Below are positions 1 through 7,916 of a DNA stretch of 56,168 nt, in pieces. The first letter of the stretch is position 1. Each line of letters opens with the position of its first letter. The position numbers were made by a program, and so were the translations under genes. The stretch covers positions 1,874 through 58,041 of the forward strand of contig DISD01000063.1 of NCBI GenBank assembly GCA_002435715.1. The letters run 5' to 3'. The DNA comes from Rhodospirillaceae bacterium UBA6219 (GTDB lineage: Bacteria > Pseudomonadota > Alphaproteobacteria > Rhodospirillales > Magnetospirillaceae). The notes below the pieces were generated by a model that saw nothing but the letters and a program-made list of their open reading frames with translations, made no database searches and was not told the DNA's origin.

Positions 1-1039
1 CGGTGATGGAAATCACGTTGGTCGGAATGTACGCGGACACGTCGTTGGCCTGGGTTTCGATGACCGGCAGAGCGGTCAGCGAGCCGGCACCGGCGGCGTC
101 GCCCATCTTGGCGGCGCGTTCCAGCAGGCGCGAGTGCAGATAGAACACATCGCCCGGATAGGCTTCACGTCCCGGGGGACGACGCAGCAGCAGCGACATC
201 TGACGATAGGCGACGGCCTGCTTGGACAGATCATCATAGATGATCAGGGCATGCATGCCGTTGTCGCGGAAGAATTCACCCATGGTGCAGCCGGTATAGG
301 GCGCAATGAACTGCAGCGGAGCAGCTTCAGAGGCGGTGGCGGCAACCACGGTGGTGTATTCCATCGCGCCGTAATCGGTCAGGGTCTTGACGATCTGAGC
401 GACGGTCGAACGCTTCTGGCCGACGGCGACGTAGATGCAGTACAGCTTGGACTTTTCGTCCGACTGGTCGTGCCAACGCTTCTGGTTGATGATGGTATCG
501 ATCAGGATGGCGGTCTTGCCGGTCTGACGGTCACCGATCACCAGTTCGCGCTGACCGCGTCCGATCGGGATCAGGGCGTCGACGGCCTTGATGCCGGTCG
601 ACATGGGCTCGTGCACCGACTTACGCGGAATGATGCCCGGGGCCTTGACGTCCACACGGTAATAACCGGCGGCTTCGATGGGGCCCTTGCCGTCGATGGG
701 ATTGCCCAGCGCGTCGACGACGCGGCCCAGCAGACCCTTGCCGGTGGGAACTTCCACGATGGCGCCGGTACGCTTGACGGTGTCGCCTTCCTTGATGGCG
801 CGGTCGTCGCCGAAGATCACGATACCGACATTGTCGGTTTCGAGGTTCAGCGCCATACCCTTGATGCCGCCCGGGAATTCAACCATTTCACCGGCCTGGA
901 CCTTGTCCAGACCATGCACACGGGCGATACCGTCACCAACCGAGAGCACCTGGCCGACCTCGGCGACTTCCGCCTCGGTGCCGAAATTGGCGATCTGTTG
1001 CTTGAGGATCGCGGAGATCTCAGCCGCGCGGATTTCCAT
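1..1039 (-). CDS. atpA: ATP synthase F1 subunit alpha (partial, 3' end outside window)
   Basis: Regulatory and nucleotide-binding alpha subunit of the F1 head of ATP synthase, on the cytoplasmic face of the inner membrane. About 346 N-terminal codons are visible; the rest lies beyond the left edge. The protein begins MEIRAAEISAILKQQI, typical of alpha subunits, and carries the P-loop GDRQTGKTA near residue 168, matching the usual position. The ATG overlaps the stop of atpH by one base (TAATG), so the two are translationally coupled in the usual atpHAGDC order. Family identity is certain from the motif, start and neighbour; nothing unusual is seen in the visible part. Confidence 0.97.
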   Translation of the reverse strand, partial: MEIRAAEISAILKQQIANFGTEAEVAEVGQVLSVGDGIARVHGLDKVQAGEMVEFPGGIKGMALNLETDNVGIVIFGDDRAIKEGDTVKRTGAIVEVPTGKGLLGRVVDALGNPIDGKGPIEAAGYYRVDVKAPGIIPRKSVHEPMSTGIKAVDALIPIGRGQRELVIGDRQTGKTAILIDTIINQKRWHDQSDEKSKLYCIYVAVGQKRSTVAQIVKTLTDYGAMEYTTVVAATASEAAPLQFIAPYTGCTMGEFFRDNGMHALIIYDDLSKQAVAYRQMSLLLRRPPGREAYPGDVFYLHSRLLERAAKMGDAAGAGSLTALPVIETQANDVSAYIPTNVISIT

Positions 1040-1593
1040 TATCCAACCCCTTTCATAGCAAGCTTGAGGTGCTGCAGCTTCGTCTTCAGCGAGCTGTCAA
1101 CCATACGGGAACCAACCTTGACGACCATCCCGCCCAACAGCGAGGGATCGACGCCGACATCCACGGACACGTCCGTGCCGCAGGCGGCTTTCAAGGAGGA
1201 AACCAGAGCATCGAGTTGGCTCTGGCTCAACGCCACCGCCGAAGTCACCTTGGCGGAGACTTCGCCGCGCTTCTTGGCCAGCGTGCCGAGATAAGCCTCG
1301 ATCATGCCGGGAAGCGCGGACAGACGGCGGTGGGAAGCCACCAACCCGAGAAAATTCTTGGTCAGTCCATGGAACTGGGCGGCATCGGCCAGAGCGGCCA
1401 TGGCCTTACCCTGTTCCGAACGCTTCAGCGCGGGACTATCGAGAAGGCGATCGAGATCCGCGGAATCACGGATCATCACCTTCAGGCTCTTGAGGTCGCC
1501 CGCCACCAGGTCGAGAGCGCTCTGGCCTTCGGCCAGATCGAAGAGTGCGGTAGCGTAGCGGTCGGCGATCACGCCAGTAGTTTCTGAGGGCAC
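1039..1593 (-). CDS. atpH: ATP synthase F1 subunit delta (OSCP)
   Basis: Peripheral-stalk subunit that connects F1 to the membrane b subunits of ATP synthase. The 184-residue length fits the family, and the sequence begins with the usual ADRYATALFDLA helix. The C-terminal part contains the conserved GGMVVKVGSRMVDSSL stretch that ends bacterial delta subunits. The start is a GTG at 1591-1593, with a purine-rich GAAGGA about nine bases upstream. It is the first gene of the atp operon here: the next upstream feature is the end of priA, over 220 bases away, so the operon promoter must lie between them. Confidence 0.97.
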   Translation of the reverse strand: MPSETTGVIADRYATALFDLAEGQSALDLVAGDLKSLKVMIRDSADLDRLLDSPALKRSEQGKAMAALADAAQFHGLTKNFLGLVASHRRLSALPGMIEAYLGTLAKKRGEVSAKVTSAVALSQSQLDALVSSLKAACGTDVSVDVGVDPSLLGGMVVKVGSRMVDSSLKTKLQHLKLAMKGVG

Positions 1594-1822
1594 CTGGGCA
1601 AGTCCTTCGGGTCTGGTCGAAAACGAATTCGCCGGCAGCCAATAACGTATTGATTTTCAATATTTTGCGACGCAGCAGACGTTTCCCCCTCCCACGAGCG
1701 CGGAGGTTAACTAACACATTGGGTATTGCGTTGCAAGACGACTCCGCAAGCCTTGTGCTCTGCCGCATCGCGAAAGTGCCCCCACCCGGTCAGGCGGGGA
1801 TCACTCCACCCCACCCCCTACC
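1594..1822. other. Intergenic region between priA end and atp operon start
   Basis: This 229-base stretch holds no convincing gene. Because atpH reads leftwards from 1593, the atp operon promoter is expected here; the AT-rich part around 1640-1670 is the likeliest place, but I cannot name clear -35 and -10 boxes. Close to the priA stop, around 1780-1800, there is an imperfect G/C-rich inverted repeat (a CCCCACCC-like arm and its near complement) that could help end priA transcription; it has no T-tract. Confidence 0.4.
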
Positions 1823-4021
1823 CTAGAGGAATCCATAGGGGTCCACATCCACCTGAATCCTTATCCCAGAGGGCACAACCAAGGATTCGAGCCACTTTCG
1901 CAACGGCTGATGAAAGGCCACGTCACGACGCGCCTTGACCAGAAATCGGCGACGATGACGCCCCCTTAATAAAGAAAGAGGGGCTGGAGCCGGTCCAATA
2001 ATTTGGAGCCCTTCTAAAATTGGTGCGGCGCGACTCAATTTTCGGCAGAACTCGTCCACCGCCCCGGCTTCGGGACCCGAAACGATCAGCGCCGCCAGCC
2101 GGCCGAAGGGGGGCATGCCGGCATCGCGCCGGGCCTGGGCCTCGGCTGCCATAAAAGAATCACGCTCGCCCTGGGCCAAGGCCCGCATCACCGGGTGCTC
2201 GGGCTGGAAGGTTTGCAGCAACACCCGGCCGGGACGTTCGGCACGGCCGGCACGCCCCGCCACCTGCGACAACAGTTGATGGGTGCGTTCGGCGGCACGC
2301 AGATCGCCGCCGTCCAGCCCCAGATCGCCATCCACCACGCCGACCAGGGTCAGCATGGGGAAGTGATAACCCTTGGCGACGATCTGCGTCCCCACCAGCA
2401 GGTCGATTTCGTGGTCGGCGATTTTCCTGACCAATTCCGCCGCCGCCTGGGGGCCGGCGATATTGTCCGACGCCATCATCGCCAGCCTTGCGCCGGGAAA
2501 GCGATGGGCCGCTTCCTCGACGATGCGTTCGACGCCAGGGCCGCAGGCGGCGAAACTGTCTTCCGCCTCGCATTGGGGGCATTTGGTCGGTGGACGGACG
2601 AAATGGCCGCAATGATGGCAGACCATGCGCCCGGCATGGCGGTGCTCCACCAGCCAGGCGGTGCAATGAGGGCATTGCAGGCGGTGGCCGCATTTGCGGC
2701 ACAGGGTCAAAGGGGCATAGCCGCGCCGGTTCAGGAACAGCATGGCCTGTTCGCCGGCTTCCAAGGTTTCCTCGATGGCCTTGACCAGAACCGGCGACAA
2801 CCAGAATCCGCGCGGCGGCGGGTCCTTGCGCAGATCCACCAAGGTCATGCTGGGCAAAATGGCCCCGGCATGGCGGTCGGGCAGGTGCAGGCGGGCATAG
2901 CGCCCGGCCTGGACGTTGGCCAGGCTTTCCAAGGACGGCGTCGCCGAGGCCAGAACCACCGGACAGGAACCGATCTGGCCGCGCACCACCGCCATGTCGC
3001 GGGCGTGATAGGCCACACCGTCTTCTTGTTTGAAACCGGCATCATGTTCTTCGTCGACGATGATCAGCCCCAAATCGGCGAAGGGCAGGAACAGGGCCGA
3101 GCGGGCGCCGACCACCACCTTGGCGCTGCCCGCCGCCACCGCCCGCCAGGTGTCGCGGCGCTTCGCGTCGGTCAGTTCCGAATGCCACAAAGCCGGTTCC
3201 ACCCCGAACCGGGCCCGGAAGCGGGTCAGCCATTGCGCCGAAAGGGCGATTTCCGGCAACAGCACCAGGGCCTGACGGCCCGCCGCCAGGGCCGCCGCGA
3301 TGGCTTCGAAATAAACCTCGGTCTTGCCCGAACCAGTGACGCCGTCGATCAGCGACACCGAGAAACCCTGGGTCATGGCCGTACAGATATGGTCCGCCGC
3401 CTGTCGTTGCGCCGCCGACAGGATCGGGCCGGGGTGATCGGGATCAGGATCGGCAAAGGGCGGTGGCGGCGCCATGGGGGTGGTTTCCAAGGCCCCGGCC
3501 TCGATCAGCCCCTTGACCACCGCCGGCCCCACCCCGGCTTCGCGGGCCAGGTCGGCGGGCAAAAGTGGCGGCAGATCGGCGGCCACGGCCAGCACCCGGC
3601 GCCGGGCCTCGGTCAACTTGATAGCGGGCATCACCGCCGCCGCCCGGCAGGCCACCAGATCGCGGATGGGCTCCAGGGCGGCCGGCACGCTCATGGCCAT
3701 GCGCAGCACCGCCCCGGGCGGTGCCAAGGTATAGCCGGCCACCCAATCGACGAACTTCCGGCTGGCTTCCGGCAGTGGACGACAGTCAAGACGACGATGG
3801 ATGGTTTTCAGCTTGGCCGGATCGACGCCGCCGCGCCCTTCCCCCCACACCACGCCGACGACTTCGCGCTTGCCCAAGGGGACGGCGACGAAATCCCCCA
3901 AGGCCACCGGTTCGGCACCCACTTGGTAGTCGTAGATTCCGGCCAAGGGCAAGGGCAGCAGCACGCCGACCAGCGATTGCGGAGAAATTTGTCGGGCGGG
4001 GTTGGCGGCGACGGAAAGCAT
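1823..4021 (-). CDS. priA: Primosomal protein N' (replication restart helicase PriA)
   Basis: Superfamily 2 DNA helicase that recognises stalled or collapsed replication forks and reloads the replicative helicase. The 732-residue protein has the N-terminal PriA DNA-binding domain (about residues 15-110), Walker A GVTGSGKT at 227-234, the DEEH box at 323-326, and a helicase C domain with GTQIVAKGYHFP. Between them lies the zinc module with four paired-cysteine knuckles (CRKC, CPHC, CHHC, CPQC). All hallmark motifs are present. It is transcribed alone on the minus strand, divergent from the DUF484 gene, whose start lies about 50 bases from the priA ATG, so the two promoters probably overlap. 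Confidence 0.97.
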   Translation of the reverse strand: MLSVAANPARQISPQSLVGVLLPLPLAGIYDYQVGAEPVALGDFVAVPLGKREVVGVVWGEGRGGVDPAKLKTIHRRLDCRPLPEASRKFVDWVAGYTLAPPGAVLRMAMSVPAALEPIRDLVACRAAAVMPAIKLTEARRRVLAVAADLPPLLPADLAREAGVGPAVVKGLIEAGALETTPMAPPPPFADPDPDHPGPILSAAQRQAADHICTAMTQGFSVSLIDGVTGSGKTEVYFEAIAAALAAGRQALVLLPEIALSAQWLTRFRARFGVEPALWHSELTDAKRRDTWRAVAAGSAKVVVGARSALFLPFADLGLIIVDEEHDAGFKQEDGVAYHARDMAVVRGQIGSCPVVLASATPSLESLANVQAGRYARLHLPDRHAGAILPSMTLVDLRKDPPPRGFWLSPVLVKAIEETLEAGEQAMLFLNRRGYAPLTLCRKCGHRLQCPHCTAWLVEHRHAGRMVCHHCGHFVRPPTKCPQCEAEDSFAACGPGVERIVEEAAHRFPGARLAMMASDNIAGPQAAAELVRKIADHEIDLLVGTQIVAKGYHFPMLTLVGVVDGDLGLDGGDLRAAERTHQLLSQVAGRAGRAERPGRVLLQTFQPEHPVMRALAQGERDSFMAAEAQARRDAGMPPFGRLAALIVSGPEAGAVDEFCRKLSRAAPILEGLQIIGPAPAPLSLLRGRHRRRFLVKARRDVAFHQPLRKWLESLVVPSGIRIQVDVDPYGFL

Positions 4022-4075
4022 GGTCTAAACTTAGCGCCGACGAACCAAGAAGCAATCGCCCTGTTAGGAATGTCC

Positions 4076-4789
4076 ATGGTGCGCAAGCGCGACGATGCCC
4101 TGTTCAGCGAGCCCGAGCTGACCGACAAGCAGGTAGCCGCCTATCTGCGCCAGCACCCTGACTTCCTGCTGCGCCATACGGAACTGGTCACCACCCTGTC
4201 GCCGCCGTCGCGCTGGCCCGGTTCCGACGGCATCGTCGACATGCAAAGCTTCATGATCGAACGGCTGAAGGAAGAGGTGGAAAGGGTCAAGGGCGCCGCC
4301 GAAAGCCTGATCCACACCTCGCGCTCGAACATGAGCACCCAGAACCGCACCCACGAAGCGGTCCTTGCCCTGCTGTCGGCCACCGACATGGCGGCGCTGG
4401 CCCAGGTGGTGGCCGACGATCTGGCCCCGGTGCTGGACGTCGACGTCGCCGCCCTGGCCTTCGAGGAATGCCCGCACCCCCTGGAACCGCTGACCGCGCC
4501 GGGCATCCTGCGGCTGGTTCCGGGCAGCGTCGACCGCATCATGGGCGGCCCGGGTTCCGATTGCGCCCTTAACGAACAGATGCCCGGCGACCCGGCGGTG
4601 TTCGGCGACGGTGCCGGATTGGTGTCTTCTTCCGCCCTGGTGCGTCTGGCGCCGGGCGGCCAATGCCCGCCCGGCTTGCTGGCTTTGGGATCGCGCCATG
4701 GACGGACCTTCCATTCCGGCCAAGGCACCGAGCTGATCACCTTCCTGGCCCGCGTCACCGACACCTGCGTCCGCCGCTTCGTCGGGTAA
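4076..4789 (+). CDS. DUF484 family protein (GAF-like)
   Basis: Member of the DUF484 family, a GAF-related fold of unknown ligand that is commonly encoded next to xerC in proteobacteria. The first third (TDKQVAAYLRQHPDFLLRH) is the family hallmark, followed by a helical segment likely to form a coiled coil (about residues 50-85) and a GAF-like domain. I chose the ATG at 4076 because AGGA at 4066-4069 is correctly spaced for it; an ATG six bases earlier is possible and adds two residues. The stop is three bases before xerC, so they are one transcription unit. The open frame extends far upstream only because it is a shadow of priA. Function is unknown. Confidence 0.9.
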   Translation: MVRKRDDALFSEPELTDKQVAAYLRQHPDFLLRHTELVTTLSPPSRWPGSDGIVDMQSFMIERLKEEVERVKGAAESLIHTSRSNMSTQNRTHEAVLALLSATDMAALAQVVADDLAPVLDVDVAALAFEECPHPLEPLTAPGILRLVPGSVDRIMGGPGSDCALNEQMPGDPAVFGDGAGLVSSSALVRLAPGGQCPPGLLALGSRHGRTFHSGQGTELITFLARVTDTCVRRFVG

Positions 4790-4792
4790 GAC

Positions 4793-5737
4793 TTGGCCGC
4801 CGCCCCCATCCATTTCGCCGCCCGCCCCGATCTGGCCCGGGTGATCGCCGATTGGCGTGGCTGGTTGGAGGGCGAGAAACGCTCCAGCCCGCATACCCTG
4901 GACGGCTATGCCCGCGATCTGTCCGCCTTCGTCACCTTCCTGTTGTCCCATCTGGGGGCCGAGGCCGGGCTGGACGATCTGGCCGCACTGAAGCCCACCG
5001 ATTTCCGCGCCTTCCTGGCCGCCCGCCAAGCCGACGGCCTGGGCAAGTCGTCCCAGGCCCGGTTGATGAGCACCTTGCGCGGCTTCTTCAAATATCTGGA
5101 CCGCCACGATCTGGTGCACAACCCGGCCTTGGGCGCGGTCAAGGCGCCGCGCCCGCCGAAAAGCCTGCCCAAGCCGCTGGCCGCCGAGGAAGCGCTGGAA
5201 GCCTTGAACACCGCCGGGGAATTGCATGACGAACCGTGGCTGGCGGCCCGTGACGTGGCGCTTTTCACGCTTCTTTACGGCTGCGGCCTGCGTCTGGGCG
5301 AAGCGCTTGCCATGGAAAAGCGCGACATCCCGGCCGGTGACGCCATGACCATCACCGGCAAGGGCCGCAAGCAGCGGGTGGTCCCGGTCCTGCCCATCGT
5401 CCGCCAGGCCATCGGTGAATACGTGGCTTTGTGCCCCTATCCGCTGGCCGCCCAATCGCCGCTTTTCGTCGGGGCGCGCGGGGGCAAGCTGAATCCCGGC
5501 GTCGTCCAGCGGCAGATGCGGCGGCTGCGATTGCTGCTGGGCCTGCCGGAAACCGCCACGCCGCATGCGCTTCGCCATTCCTTCGCCACCCATTTGCTGG
5601 CCGGCGGCGGCGATCTGCGCACCATCCAGGAATTGCTGGGCCATTCGTCCCTGTCCACCACCCAGCGTTATACCCAGGTCGATGCCGAACGGCTGACCCG
5701 CGTCTATCGTGATGCCCATCCCCGCGCGAAAGGCTGA
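4793..5737 (+). CDS. xerC: Tyrosine recombinase XerC
   Basis: Site-specific recombinase that, with XerD, resolves chromosome dimers at dif. The 314-residue protein has an N-terminal SAM-like core-binding domain (about 15-110) and a C-terminal catalytic domain with the full active-site set: R167 (GCGLRLGEAL), K190 (TGKGRKQR), H258 and R261 (HALRHSFATHLL), H284 (LLGHSSL) and nucleophile Y293 (TTQRYTQV). The start appears to be TTG at 4793, three bases after the DUF484 stop. DUF484 next to xerC and the generic Xer architecture favour XerC over a phage integrase. XerD is not in the window. Confidence 0.93.
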   Translation: MAAAPIHFAARPDLARVIADWRGWLEGEKRSSPHTLDGYARDLSAFVTFLLSHLGAEAGLDDLAALKPTDFRAFLAARQADGLGKSSQARLMSTLRGFFKYLDRHDLVHNPALGAVKAPRPPKSLPKPLAAEEALEALNTAGELHDEPWLAARDVALFTLLYGCGLRLGEALAMEKRDIPAGDAMTITGKGRKQRVVPVLPIVRQAIGEYVALCPYPLAAQSPLFVGARGGKLNPGVVQRQMRRLRLLLGLPETATPHALRHSFATHLLAGGGDLRTIQELLGHSSLSTTQRYTQVDAERLTRVYRDAHPRAKG

Positions 5738-5740
5738 ACC

Positions 5741-6202
5741 ATGCCCACGCACATCATCCATCTGGCCGACGAAGCCGCCACCACCGCCTTGGGCAGAAAG
5801 CTTGCCGCCTTGGCCCGGCCCGGCGACGTCATCGCGCTCCACGGCACTTTGGGCATGGGCAAAAGCACGCTGGCGCGGGCCTTCATCCGCGCCTTGACCG
5901 ACGAGGCCGAGGAAGTCCCCAGCCCCACCTTCACCCTGGTTCAGATGTATGAAGGCACGAACGGCGATCTGTGGCATTTCGACCTGTACCGTCTGGACAA
6001 GCCCGAGGACGCCTTCGAACTGGGGATCGAGGACGCCTTCGCCGAGGGCGTCAGCCTGATCGAATGGCCGGACCGTCTGGGCCGCCTGATGCCGCGCGGG
6101 CGCTTGGAAATCCACCTGCATCCCGGCCACAAGACCACCAGCCGCAAGGCCGAGCTGATCTCGCATGGGCAATGGGACGACCGTCTCGAGGAACTGAAGT
6201 GA
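5741..6202 (+). CDS. tsaE: tRNA threonylcarbamoyladenosine biosynthesis ATPase TsaE
   Basis: ATPase that works with TsaB and TsaD in making the t6A modification at position 37 of ANN-decoding tRNAs. The 153-residue protein has the P-loop GTLGMGKST at residues 35-43, the switch PSPTFTLVQMY, the HFDLYRL motif and the IEWPDRL motif, all diagnostic of TsaE. It starts three bases after the xerC stop, and its own TGA overlaps the next ATG by one base. Association with a downstream sugar kinase/nucleotidyltransferase pair is a common arrangement in alphaproteobacteria. Confidence 0.96.
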   Translation: MPTHIIHLADEAATTALGRKLAALARPGDVIALHGTLGMGKSTLARAFIRALTDEAEEVPSPTFTLVQMYEGTNGDLWHFDLYRLDKPEDAFELGIEDAFAEGVSLIEWPDRLGRLMPRGRLEIHLHPGHKTTSRKAELISHGQWDDRLEELK

Positions 6203-7194
6203 TGAGCCAGCGCGACCAATTGCTGCGCGATTTCCTGCAACAAAACGGCTGGGCCGACGCGGAGCGACGCGTGCTGGCCGGCGACGCCAGCTTTCGCCGC
6301 TATGACCGCTTGCAGCGCCGGGACCAAGCCGCTGTCTTGATGGACGCCCCGCCGCCGCAAGAAGATGTCCGCCCCTTCATCCGCATCGGCGACCAATTGT
6401 GCCGGCTGGGCTATTCGGCGCCGCGCATCCTGGCCAAGGACGTGGAACACGGCTTTTTGCTGCTGGAGGACCTGGGCGATTCCACCTATGCCCGCATTCT
6501 GGCGGCCGACGACGACGAGGAAGGCCTGTACGCCCTGGCCATGGACGTGCTGGCCGACCTGCATGGCCGCGCCGAGGCCGTGCCCGCCGGCACGCCCGCC
6601 TATGACGACGAGCGCCTGCTGACCGAGGCCTGCCTGTTGACCGATTGGTACATGCCCGCCGTGCTGGGCCACCCGGTCGCCGCCGACGCGCGCGACCAAT
6701 ACCGGTCCTTGTGGCGCGACCTGTTCCCCATCGCCCGTTCGGTCCCCGACACCTTGGTGCTGCGCGACTTCCACGTGGACAATCTGATGCTGCTGGACCG
6801 CCCCGGTTTGGCCGCGTGCGGTCTGCTGGATTTCCAGGACGCGGTGTCCGGCCCCATCACCTATGACCCCATGAGCCTGCTGGAAGACGCGCGCCGCGAC
6901 ATCGATCCCGGTCTGATCGAACGCATGAAGGACCGCTATCTGGCGCGGCTGCCCCATGTCGACCGCCCATCCTTCGCCGCCTCCTGGGCGGTGCTGGCGG
7001 CCCAGCGCCACGCCAAGGTCATCGGCATCTTCACCCGTCTTTGCAAACGCGACGGCAAGGCCGGTTATCTGGTCCACATCCCCCGGGTCTGGCGCTTGCT
7101 GGAACAATCGCTGGCCCATCCGGCGCTGGCCCCGATCAAAGCCTGGCTGGACACCCACATGCCCCCCGACCAACGCACGGTTCCCAATCCATGA
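6202..7194 (+). CDS. amgK: Anomeric MurNAc/GlcNAc kinase AmgK
   Basis: Aminoglycoside-phosphotransferase-fold kinase predicted to phosphorylate N-acetylmuramic acid at C1 in the peptidoglycan recycling route that bypasses de novo MurA, best known in Pseudomonas. The 330-residue protein has the kinase catalytic loop LRDFHVDNLML (HxD), followed by GLLDFQDAVSGP, which supplies the metal-binding aspartate. The start ATG overlaps the tsaE TGA (TGATG), and the stop overlaps the next ATG, so it is inside a coupled operon. Its immediate partner is a MurU-type nucleotidyltransferase, which strongly supports the AmgK reading rather than drug resistance. Confidence 0.88.
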   Translation: MSQRDQLLRDFLQQNGWADAERRVLAGDASFRRYDRLQRRDQAAVLMDAPPPQEDVRPFIRIGDQLCRLGYSAPRILAKDVEHGFLLLEDLGDSTYARILAADDDEEGLYALAMDVLADLHGRAEAVPAGTPAYDDERLLTEACLLTDWYMPAVLGHPVAADARDQYRSLWRDLFPIARSVPDTLVLRDFHVDNLMLLDRPGLAACGLLDFQDAVSGPITYDPMSLLEDARRDIDPGLIERMKDRYLARLPHVDRPSFAASWAVLAAQRHAKVIGIFTRLCKRDGKAGYLVHIPRVWRLLEQSLAHPALAPIKAWLDTHMPPDQRTVPNP

Positions 7195-7916
7195 GCTGCA
7201 AACCCACCCACGCCATGGTCCTGGCCGCCGGTCTGGGCCTGCGCATGCGTCCGATCACCGAAACCCGGCCCAAGCCGCTGGTCCGCGTCGGCGGCCGCAC
7301 CATGCTGGACCGCGCCTTGGATCATCTGGACAAGGCCGGCGTGACCCACAAGGTGGTCAACACCCATTGGCTGCCCGACCAGATCGCCGCCCATCTGGCG
7401 CACCGCGCCGACATCACCCTGTCGCCGGAAGACGTGTTGCTGGAAACCGGCGGCGGCGTCACCAAGGCCTTGGCGCTTTTAGGCTCGGCTCCGTTCTATG
7501 TGGTCAATTCCGACATCATCTGGACCGATGGCGGCACCGAAAGCGCCCTGCATCGTCTGGCCCAAGCCTGGGACGATGAAAACATGGACGCGCTGTTGCT
7601 GATGAGCCGCACCGCAACGGCCTTGGGCTACGACGGTGACGGCGACTTTTTTCTGTCCACCGACGGCGTGCCGACACGGCGCGGCGCCCGTCAGGTGGCG
7701 CCCCTGCTGTTTTCCGGGGTGCAAATCCTGTCGCCGCGCTTGTTCGCCGAAGCCCCTTCGGGCAAATTCTCGTTGAACGTGTTGTACGACCGGGCCTTGG
7801 AAGCCGGACGCCTGTTCGGTCTGGTCCATGACGGCGGCTGGTACCATGTGGGCACCCCCCAGGCCCTGCCCGTGGTGGAACAGGCCCTGTTGGCCGAAAA
7901 GCAGGACAATCCATGA
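7191..7916 (+). CDS. murU: MurNAc-1-phosphate uridylyltransferase MurU
   Basis: Predicted to convert MurNAc-1-phosphate and UTP to UDP-MurNAc, the step after AmgK in cell-wall sugar recycling. The 241-residue protein is a Rossmann-type nucleotidyltransferase: it begins with the nucleotide loop MVLAAGLGLRMRPIT and KPLVRVGGRTMLD, has LLETGGGVTKAL, and VNSDIIW with the metal-binding aspartate. It is short and lacks the left-handed beta-helix acetyltransferase domain of GlmU, as expected for MurU. The ATG at 7191 sits inside an ATGA overlap with amgK; an in-frame upstream extension is only shadow. Confidence 0.88.
   Translation: MSCKPTHAMVLAAGLGLRMRPITETRPKPLVRVGGRTMLDRALDHLDKAGVTHKVVNTHWLPDQIAAHLAHRADITLSPEDVLLETGGGVTKALALLGSAPFYVVNSDIIWTDGGTESALHRLAQAWDDENMDALLLMSRTATALGYDGDGDFFLSTDGVPTRRGARQVAPLLFSGVQILSPRLFAEAPSGKFSLNVLYDRALEAGRLFGLVHDGGWYHVGTPQALPVVEQALLAEKQDNP

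Noticed and set aside
4793..5737. Phage or island integrase
   Set aside because: The tyrosine recombinase sits in a housekeeping operon after DUF484, no tRNA or attachment repeats are near, and nothing else looks mobile.
4064..6172. Open frame of 702 codons on the minus strand opposite DUF484, xerC and tsaE
   Set aside because: It spans three well-supported genes on the other strand, has no motif, and shows shadow composition.
6202..7194. Aminoglycoside resistance kinase
   Set aside because: The kinase fold matches, but the adjacent MurU-type nucleotidyltransferase and tsaE context point to AmgK of cell-wall recycling.
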